A stretch of 64,000 nucleotides of DNA from Burkholderiales bacterium (GTDB taxonomy: Bacteria; Pseudomonadota; Gammaproteobacteria; Burkholderiales; SG8-39): positions 95,266 to 159,265 of the forward strand of contig JAHDYJ010000001.1 of NCBI GenBank assembly GCA_023383795.1. The letters are read 5' to 3'. Positions within the stretch are counted from its first letter, which is position 1; every line of letters begins with the position of its first letter. Under the pieces are notes generated by a model that had not been told where the DNA came from, did not search any database, and worked only from the letters and a program-made list of their open reading frames with translations. A program made the translations under genes and the position numbers. Shown here in pieces: positions 1-5,947 of this stretch.

Positions 1-1834
1 TGCCCTTGCACAGCCACAGCCAGAGCCCCCCGGAGACGAGCCACTTCGCGATCCGCCGGCCGCCGAGCAGGTCCTTGCGCGCGGCGTCGAGCACCAGGAA
101 CAGGAATGCGGGAAAAGTCGCGACCGGCCCGTAGAGCGCGGCGTAGCGCACGCAGCGCTCGAGGAAGCCGATGATGCCGGGCGCGTCCAGCGCGAGGAAC
201 GCGTGCCGCGCCCAGCTGCCCCAGATGTCCTTGTTGGTCACGAACCAGTAGAGATTGCTCGAGCCGGCGATGTCGGCAACGCTCTCGGCGGTGACGGACA
301 GCCACAGAAGCGCGAGCGACGCGAGGCCCGCGGCGAATGCGAGCGGCGGAAGGTGCCAGTCGCGGCGCGGCGCTGCGTTCATCCATTCGGAGATCAAGAC
401 GGGCGCGGCGCCGGTCCAGAGCAATGCGAGGGCAAAGACCAGCAGGACCGGAAAGGCGCCGCCCGCGCGAAACAGCTCGGCGACGTTGTAGGGGATCCCC
501 GGAAGGCGGAGCACGACAGCGATCGGGATCGCGATGGCGACACACGCGATCGCCAGCTTCGAGGCCCACGCGAGCCAGCCCGGGCTCGCCCGCCGCTCGG
601 GGCTGTCGTGCGTGTCGACGGCGGCCGGCGCCGGGACGGGTCGGCGCTCGGACGCCGGCACCGCAGCGGGCCACGCGCCGACCGCGTAGCCGATGACGAG
701 GGCGAGAATGGGCTCGGTGATGCCGGGGCTGCGCCCATGGATGTAGATCTGCGCGAGTTCGAGGAGCAGCGCGAGGCCCGCGACGCCGATGCCGGCGGCG
801 CGCGCCGACCCGCGCGCTTCGCGCGCGATCCAGCTCAGCCCGGCGAAGACGAGCGCCGCTGTGAGCAGCGCCTGCGTGTTGGCGAGCATCGAGCCGCTCA
901 GCAGCCCTGCGAACGGCATCCACGCGAACCGGTTCGGCGAAGCCGCGAGCTCGAACGGCGCGAGCGCGGCGATCACGTACGCACTCGCGAGCGCGACGGC
1001 GACGAACGCGCCCCGTCGCGTTGCGGGCAACATGCGGATCGCGAGCCACGCGGCGAGTCCCAACGCGAATCCGGCCAGGACCGAAAGGTCGAGCCTTTGC
1101 GTGACGACGAGGGTCTTGGCGAGAAGGACCGCACTCGTCGCCAACGCCACGAAGGCGGCGGCGCGCCGCGAGTCGGTCGTGCGGGCGATGGCCTCCCCGG
1201 CGAGGAGCACGCCGGCCGCATGCAGCGCGGCCGGCGCGAGCGCGAACTCGCCGCGGAGCAGGGGCTTGACCGAGTCCTTGAACCCTTGCCAGTCCAGCGA
1301 GGGTACGAACGGGACGAGCTCGGCGGCGAGCCAGACGAGGACGATCGCCGCCGGGAGCGGGAACGCCGCTGCGGGAAGCCGCGTCACGCGGCTTGCCACG
1401 CCCGCACCCAGCGCGACGCCGGCCGCGGTGCCGATCACGTTCCACGCGGCGTCGCCGAGCGCGGGTGTTCGCGACGGAAGATAGATCTGCGCCGCCTGAA
1501 GGGCGATCGCCAAGGACAGCGAGAGCGCGAGCGTCGCGCCGGCGCGACCGAGCAACGTGCGCGCGGGCAGAACGATCACGCCGATGGCGCCGAGCGGCAC
1601 GAAGAGGGCGACGTTGCCCAGGACGTCGCCGCGGGAGACCGGCAGCCGGACGTCGGCGAGGAACGCCGCCCAGGCCGCGGCGGGGGTCGCGGGGATCGCG
1701 AAGCCGAAGGGGTAGAGCGAGCCGTACGCGATCAGCGCAGCCAGGATCGCAAACAGCCAGCCGCCCTTCGGTCGGGTGAGGTCTGAACCGGGGCTCTGCA
1801 CGTTTGGCCGGTCGGAATTGGTCAAAGCCGGCAT
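1..1834 (-). CDS. VanZ-like multi-spanning membrane protein (3' end outside window)
   Basis: The minus frame is open from an ATG at 1834 to the window edge, 611 codons without a stop. The product is almost entirely hydrophobic helices. Two stretches look like VanZ-type modules: one near residues 20-110 (GNVALFVPLGAIG, then LQAAQIYLPSRTPALGDAAWN) and one near residues 290-380 (ELAQIYIHGRSPGITEP). VanZ-like proteins often accompany exosortase/EPS loci, but their function is unknown. An in-frame GTG 15 bases upstream is an alternative start, and no clear ribosome site decides between them. The C-terminus lies beyond the window. Confidence 0.75.
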   Translation of the reverse strand, partial: MPALTNSDRPNVQSPGSDLTRPKGGWLFAILAALIAYGSLYPFGFAIPATPAAAWAAFLADVRLPVSRGDVLGNVALFVPLGAIGVIVLPARTLLGRAGATLALSLSLAIALQAAQIYLPSRTPALGDAAWNVIGTAAGVALGAGVASRVTRLPAAAFPLPAAIVLVWLAAELVPFVPSLDWQGFKDSVKPLLRGEFALAPAALHAAGVLLAGEAIARTTDSRRAAAFVALATSAVLLAKTLVVTQRLDLSVLAGFALGLAAWLAIRMLPATRRGAFVAVALASAYVIAALAPFELAASPNRFAWMPFAGLLSGSMLANTQALLTAALVFAGLSWIAREARGSARAAGIGVAGLALLLELAQIYIHGRSPGITEPILALVIGYAVGAWPAAVPASERRPVPAPAAVDTHDSPERRASPGWLAWASKLAIACVAIAIPIAVVLRLPGIPYNVAELFRAGGAFPVLLVFALALLWTGAAPVLISEWMNAAPRRDWHLPPLAFAAGLASLALLWLSVTAESVADIAGSSNLYWFVTNKDIWGSWARHAFLALDAPGIIGFLERCVRYAALYGPVATFPAFLFLVLDAARKDLLGGRRIAKWLVSGGLWLWLCKG

Positions 1835-1889
1835 GATGAGGCTTGGCACGCCGGATCCGGCGAAAGCCGAGGCTCCCGCGCCGACGACC

Positions 1890-1904
1890 GTCGGAAGAGT
1901 TTAC
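1890..1904 (+). promoter_or_regulatory. GTCGG-N6-TTAC box (candidate PrsR site)
   Basis: GTCGGAAGAGTTTAC. It points towards the Tat-protein gene at 2084 and lies 123 bases upstream of a good sigma-54 element. The same motif precedes every PEP-CTERM gene in the window. Confidence 0.6.
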
Positions 1905-2026
1905 GGACGGTGCCCGGCTGATCCGGCCGGCTCCCTCCAGGCGCGGCGGCAAAGGCTCCGAAATGTCTTGTTTTCACGTGCAGTTTACGAAATTTCACAA
2001 TCCAGCCGGGGTCGTGCGGATCGTGC

Positions 2027-2042
2027 TGGAGTAGACTTTGCT
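2027..2042 (+). promoter_or_regulatory. Sigma-54 (-24/-12) promoter
   Basis: TGGAGTAGACTTTGCT has GG and GC exactly 10 bases apart and a TTGCT -12 element. Transcription would begin about 2052, leaving a short leader before the ATG at 2084. That excludes the in-frame TTG at 2048 as a start. Confidence 0.6.
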
Positions 2043-2083
2043 TTGCTTTGATCCTGAGGCCCAGTCTGCTCTCCCGCGGAACC

Positions 2084-2575
2084 ATGAAACCCACCCGTCG
2101 CCAGCTCCTGAAAGGCTCCCTTGCCGCCCCGCTCGTGCTGACCGCGCGGCCGGCTTCGGCGTGGGCACTGTCGAGCGCCGCGGCTTGCAAGGTGCGCGAC
2201 GCGGAGAAGGCGAGCCAGTATCCCGAGCCGGAGAAGCTCTCGCACTGGGCGTCGGACGAGTGGCTGCGCGTGAACTGCGATCTGCACGAGCTGAAGGTCT
2301 ATTCGAGCGGGTCGTGGAAGAAGCTCGACGGCAAGTACTTCCTCGGCGCGGACAAGAGCCATTTCTGGAAGGTGACAGAGAGCTCGGGCCAGCTGCACGC
2401 CGACAAGACGAAGTACACCGTGTCCAACTGCGACTACAAGAAGACCGGCGAGCGCAAGTACGGGCTCTGCTACGTCGACGACGACGGCCACCAGTGCGGC
2501 TTCGCCTGGGAAGACCACGGCGGGAAGTGCGTCACCAAGTCCTGCTGGACCTCGATCAAGGCGCAGCGCGTCTAG
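2084..2575 (+). CDS. Tat-exported Cys-rich hypothetical protein
   Basis: A protein of 163 residues. The N-terminus is a twin-arginine signal (TRRQLLKG followed by a hydrophobic stretch ending ARPASA, cleavage near residue 26). The mature part has seven cysteines, many charged residues and several aromatics (VNCDLH, SNCDYKK, GLCYVDDDGHQC, GKCVTKSCW), consistent with a folded, possibly disulfide-bonded, periplasmic or secreted protein. I do not recognise the family. A PqqD-like gene follows after 12 bases, and the pair sits behind a sigma-54 promoter with a PrsR-type box, so it is probably co-expressed with the PEP-CTERM genes although it has no PEP-CTERM tail. It may be a client of the HPr-rel-A system; that is inference. 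Confidence 0.75.
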   Translation: MKPTRRQLLKGSLAAPLVLTARPASAWALSSAAACKVRDAEKASQYPEPEKLSHWASDEWLRVNCDLHELKVYSSGSWKKLDGKYFLGADKSHFWKVTESSGQLHADKTKYTVSNCDYKKTGERKYGLCYVDDDGHQCGFAWEDHGGKCVTKSCWTSIKAQRV

Positions 2576-2587
2576 CCCTGCCCTGTC

Positions 2588-2893
2588 GTGGGCGCCGAAA
2601 CCAGCGCCGCGCAGACGCGCTGGCGTTTCACGGGACACCCGGACGTTCGCGTCGAGCGCTTCGGCGACGAGGCGGTCGTCTTCAACCCGCTCTCCTGGGA
2701 AACCCATCTGCTGAACGAGACGGCGGCGCACGTCGTCGAGGCGCTGCGCCGCGGGCCGAGCGATGCCGAGTCGCTCGCCGCCGACCTCACGGCCGCGCTC
2801 GATCCCGAGGTTTCGCCCGAGGCCTACGTGGCACAGATCGAGGGACTGCTGGAGGAGCTCGAGGGGCTGGGGCTGGCGGAGCGCAGCGAGTAG
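2588..2893 (+). CDS. HPr-rel-A system PqqD-family protein
   Basis: A protein of 101 residues starting at GTG. It matches the PqqD fold pattern: WRFTGHPDVRVERFGDEAVVFNPLSWETHLLNETAA, followed by VVEALRRGP and a C-terminal helix EGLLEELEGLGL. PqqD-like proteins bind precursor peptides or present substrates to modifying enzymes. This subtype is known to co-occur with an HprK-related kinase (here at 8758) and a nucleotidyltransferase (here at 11875). It sits 12 bases after the Tat-exported Cys-rich gene and probably shares its mRNA. The biochemical role of the HPr-rel-A set is not established. Confidence 0.8.
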   Translation: MGAETSAAQTRWRFTGHPDVRVERFGDEAVVFNPLSWETHLLNETAAHVVEALRRGPSDAESLAADLTAALDPEVSPEAYVAQIEGLLEELEGLGLAERSE

Positions 2894-2907
2894 GGGTCTG
2901 CGCCGCA

Positions 2908-2957
2908 AACCACCCCGCCCGCTACGCGGGCACCCCTCCTTGAAAAGGAGGGGAACA
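2908..2957. repeat. Palindromic repeat, possible bidirectional terminator
   Basis: This belongs to a dispersed family with copies at 50478-50663. It has a CCCGC/GCGGG hairpin followed by a perfect 9-bp stem CCCCTCCTT/AAGGAGGGG (2933-2941 with 2945-2953). It lies between the convergent genes ending at 2893 and 2974, so it could terminate both transcripts. Confidence 0.6.
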
Positions 2958-2973
2958 ACACCTCCCTGAGACG

Positions 2974-4122
2974 CTACAGCCCGAGCCAGCGCGCGATGAT
3001 GTTCCGCTGCATCTCGCTCGTGCCCGAGTAGAGGGTGCTGCCGACGGCGTCGCGCAGCGCGCGCTCGACCTCGTATTCGGTCATGAAGCCGTAGCCGCCG
3101 TGGACCTGCACCGCGCCGAGCGCCGACTGCACGAGCGACTCGCTCACGAAGAGCTTGGCGATCGAGGCGTCGAGCGAGGCGTTGCGCGCGTGCTCGAGAC
3201 GCCAGGCCGCGCGGTAGACGAGAAGCCGCGCCGCTTCGAGCTGCACCTTCATGTCGGCGAGCCGGTGCGACACGGCCTGGAACTTGCCGATCGCCTGGCC
3301 GAACTGGGTGCGGGTGCGCGCGTAGGCGACGGCGGTCTCGAGGAGCCGCTCCATCGCGCCGACGTGGCTCGCGAAGAGGCAGACGCGCTCCCAGTCCATC
3401 GAATCGGTGAAGATCGCCGAGCCCGCGCCGACTCCGCCGAGCACCGCCTCCCTGGGCACGCGCACGCCGTCGAAGACGAGCTCGCCGATCGGCGAGCTGC
3501 GCAGCCCCATCTTCTCGAACTTCGCCCCGGCGCTGAACCCCGGCGTGCCGCGCTCGACCAGGAAAGCGGTGACGCCGCCGTGGTAGCCCTTCTGCGGATC
3601 GGTCATCGCGAAGACGATCACGAGGTCGGCGACCGGCCCGTTCGAGATGAAGGTCTTGGTGCCGTTGATGCGGAAGCCCTCGCCGTCGGGCTCGGCCCGG
3701 GTGCGCAGCGCGAAGGCGTCGGAGCCCGAGCCGGGTTCGGTCATCGCGTGCACGCCGACCAGCGTGCCGTCGCACAGGCCCCTGAGATAGCGCTTCTTCT
3801 GCGCCTCGCTGCCGTGCTTCCACAGCGGCACGACGCAGGAGAGCAGGTGCGCGCAGAGCGAGAAGACGAGCCCGCCGTCCTTGCAGCCGTAGCCGAGCGC
3901 CTCGAGCGCGATCGCGCACGAGAGCGGGTCGAAGCCGCTGCCGCCGTGCTCTTCGGGGACGGGCAGCCCCTGGATGCCGATCTCGGCGCACTTCTTCCAC
4001 AGCTCGCGCGAGAAGGCCTGGTCGCGGTCGCGCTCCGCGGCGCCCGGGCTCAGGGCCTCGCGCGCGAAGCGCACGACGTTCGCGCGCAGGAGCTTCTGCT
4101 CCTCGGAGAGCGCGAAGTCCAT
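2974..4122 (-). CDS. Acyl-CoA dehydrogenase-like flavoprotein, candidate prolyl-carrier-protein dehydrogenase
   Basis: A protein of 382 residues with the full acyl-CoA dehydrogenase fold: N-terminal helical domain, middle beta domain (MTEPGSGSDAFAL, INGTKTFISNGPVADLVIV) and C-terminal helical domain (RTQFGQAIGKFQ, QVHGGYGFMTEYEVERALRDA, SGTSEMQRNIIARWLGL). The Glu usual in medium-chain enzymes (YEGT) is Ser366. A Glu occurs instead at position 245 in SMDWERV, matching the base of isovaleryl-CoA dehydrogenase (DLER) and, as I recall, of the prolyl-carrier oxidases PltE/AnaB. Its ATG overlaps the ligase stop (TGATG), so the two are translationally coupled. The inferred reaction is oxidation of carrier-bound prolyl to pyrrolyl using FAD. 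An ordinary branched-chain acyl-CoA dehydrogenase is possible but fits the neighbours less well. Confidence 0.8.
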   Translation of the reverse strand: MDFALSEEQKLLRANVVRFAREALSPGAAERDRDQAFSRELWKKCAEIGIQGLPVPEEHGGSGFDPLSCAIALEALGYGCKDGGLVFSLCAHLLSCVVPLWKHGSEAQKKRYLRGLCDGTLVGVHAMTEPGSGSDAFALRTRAEPDGEGFRINGTKTFISNGPVADLVIVFAMTDPQKGYHGGVTAFLVERGTPGFSAGAKFEKMGLRSSPIGELVFDGVRVPREAVLGGVGAGSAIFTDSMDWERVCLFASHVGAMERLLETAVAYARTRTQFGQAIGKFQAVSHRLADMKVQLEAARLLVYRAAWRLEHARNASLDASIAKLFVSESLVQSALGAVQVHGGYGFMTEYEVERALRDAVGSTLYSGTSEMQRNIIARWLGL

Positions 4123-5690
4123 CAGGCGAGCTCCTTCAGCCGCTGGTAATCGGTCTTGTCGGTGGAGGTCTTCGGCAGCGTGTCGTGCCAGGCGAACCGG
4201 TCCGGCACCATGTAGAGCGGCAGGTGCTCGGTGCAGAAGCGCTTCATCTCGATCAGCGAGGGGTGCTTCGCCTCGCGGCAGCTCAGGAACGCCGTGATCC
4301 GGATGCCCGCCTCCTCGTCGGGCACCGCGACCACGGCCGCCTCCTTGATCGCCGGATGGCGGTAGAGCGCCGATTCGATCTCGCCGAGCTCGACCCGGTA
4401 GCCGCGCCGCTTGACCATGCGGTCGCGCCGCCCGAGGTAGGTGTAGTTGCCGTCCGGCTGCTCGGTCACTATGTCGCCGGTCTTGTACCAGCGCTCGCCT
4501 GCCGCGTCGACGAGGAAGCCGCGCGCGGTCTGCTCCGGCAGCGCCCAGTAGCCCTGCATGACGCCGCGCCCGGCGACGCAGAGCTCGCCCTCCTCCCCGC
4601 GCCGGACTTCCCGGCCTTCCGGATCGACCACCTTGCACCGCAGGTGCGAGCACGACTTCCCGATCGGGACCGGGGTGGTCCGGTCCTCGGGAATCGGGGC
4701 CGGCACCTCGTAGAAGGTGCAGACGTTGGTCTCGGTCGGCCCGTACAGGTTGAAGTAGCGCGGCCTCGGGAGCTGCGCGCAGAGCGAGCGCAGGTGCCGG
4801 ATCGGGAACACCTCGCCCGCGAAGAGCACGGTCCGCAGTGCCGAGTAGTCGTGGCGCGCGAGCTTCCCGTACTGCGCGAGGAGCGCGAGGATCGAGGGCG
4901 CCGAGTACCAGATCGAGATCCGCTCCTCGGCGACGAGCGCCGCGAGGCGCTCGGGGTCCTTGCCGATCTCCTCGCCGACGAGCACCAGGGTCGCGCCGTG
5001 CTTCAGCGCGACGTGGATGTCGAGGATCGAGAGGTCGAAGTGGAACGGCGCATGCGAGGAGAAGCGGTCGCCCTCGCTCGGCGCGAAGACATCCGAGCAC
5101 CAGTCGACGAAGCTCGCGCCGTTCTCGTGCGAGAGCATCACGCCCTTCGGCTTGCCGGTGGAGCCGGAGGTGTAGAGGATGTAGGCGAGCGCGTCGGGCG
5201 CGGGGACGACGGTGTCGGTTGCCGGCACGGGCCGCGCGGCCTGCGCCGCGTCGAGCGCGCGGCGCAGGCCCTCGCCCGCCCCGGCCTCGCCGATCGCGAC
5301 GAACGCGGGCGCCACGCCGAGCGCCTCGATCTCCGTGCGAAGCCGCGGCTCGAAGCGGCTCTCGACGACGGCCGCCTTGACCGCGCAGTTGTTGAGGATG
5401 TAGGCGTTCCGCGAGGGCGGCGCGCCGGGATCGACCGGCACATAGGCCGCGCCCGCCTTCAGGATGCCGAGAATCGCGGCGACCGCGTCGATCGACTTGC
5501 GGGCGTAGATGCCGACGCGGTCGCCGGGCGCGACGCCGAGCGCGCGCAGCCGGTCGCGCAACCGGTCGGAGAGCGCGTCGAGCTCGCCGTAGGCGATCTC
5601 GCCATGCCCGGGCTCGACGACCGCGGTGCGCTCCGGCCAGCGCCGCGCGGCCGCGGCGAACGGCTCATGCAGAGCTGCGTGCCTGGTCAT
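4122..5690 (-). CDS. Amino-acid:carrier-protein ligase, candidate L-prolyl-AMP ligase
   Basis: A stand-alone adenylation enzyme of 522 residues: A3 loop YTSGSTGKPKGV (173-184), A4 HFDLSILD, A5 NLYGPTE (314-320), A7 YKTGD, A8 GRRDRMVKRRGYRVELGEIE, A10 Lys512 in TSTDKTDY. Aligning by eye with PheA, the ten pocket residues are D219, L220, L223, Y262, L289, A291, L315, V323, C324 and K512. D-L-L-Y-L-A-L-V-C-K is the code I recall for the PltF/RedM prolyl ligases of pyrrole pathways. It would form prolyl-AMP and load the carrier encoded just upstream, whose 3' end overlaps this gene by 26 bases. Alternatives are another small amino acid (DltA-like) or the exosortase-associated acyl ligase family. 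Confidence 0.85.
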   Translation of the reverse strand: MTRHAALHEPFAAAARRWPERTAVVEPGHGEIAYGELDALSDRLRDRLRALGVAPGDRVGIYARKSIDAVAAILGILKAGAAYVPVDPGAPPSRNAYILNNCAVKAAVVESRFEPRLRTEIEALGVAPAFVAIGEAGAGEGLRRALDAAQAARPVPATDTVVPAPDALAYILYTSGSTGKPKGVMLSHENGASFVDWCSDVFAPSEGDRFSSHAPFHFDLSILDIHVALKHGATLVLVGEEIGKDPERLAALVAEERISIWYSAPSILALLAQYGKLARHDYSALRTVLFAGEVFPIRHLRSLCAQLPRPRYFNLYGPTETNVCTFYEVPAPIPEDRTTPVPIGKSCSHLRCKVVDPEGREVRRGEEGELCVAGRGVMQGYWALPEQTARGFLVDAAGERWYKTGDIVTEQPDGNYTYLGRRDRMVKRRGYRVELGEIESALYRHPAIKEAAVVAVPDEEAGIRITAFLSCREAKHPSLIEMKRFCTEHLPLYMVPDRFAWHDTLPKTSTDKTDYQRLKELA

Positions 5691-5946
5691 GGTCCTGCGG
5701 CCTCTTGGTGCCGACGAGCCGCGCGATGTTCTCGATCGAGTCGAAGTTCTCCCGGTCGACCTCGTGCGCCTCGAAGGTCACGTTGAACTGCTCCTCGATG
5801 AAGAGCACGACCTTCAGGGTCGCGATCGAATCGAGGATGCCCCCGCTGATGAGCGGCGTCGAGTCGGTGAGCTCGGCGGGGTCCTCGCCCGGCAGGAACT
5901 CCGACAGGATGAACTCCTTCACCGCCGTCTTGACGTCGTCGCTCAC
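5665..5946 (-). CDS. Acyl/peptidyl carrier protein
   Basis: A protein of 93 residues, acidic and helical, with the phosphopantetheine attachment Ser40 in GGILDSIATL followed by VVLFIEEQFNVTF. Size and motif match the stand-alone carriers paired with prolyl ligases (PltL/RedO type) and DltC-like carriers. It lies between the acyltransferase gene (1-base gap) and the ligase gene (26-base overlap), which implies tightly coordinated synthesis. It should carry the amino acid while the dehydrogenase acts and then hand it to the membrane acyltransferase. No phosphopantetheinyl transferase gene is present in the window, so a general cellular one would be needed. Confidence 0.85.
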   Translation of the reverse strand: MSDDVKTAVKEFILSEFLPGEDPAELTDSTPLISGGILDSIATLKVVLFIEEQFNVTFEAHEVDRENFDSIENIARLVGTKRPQDHDQARSSA

Positions 5947-5947
5947 G

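Noticed and set aside
203-1786. Long plus-strand open frame (527 codons)
   Set aside because: The product is Arg/Asp/Gly-rich with no hydrophobic core or motif. The minus strand encodes a coherent VanZ-like membrane protein over the same bases.
2974-5100. 708-codon frame suggesting a fused ligase-dehydrogenase
   Set aside because: Only the last 382 codons match a protein family. The upstream part is an off-frame reading of the ligase gene, whose own frame is complete.
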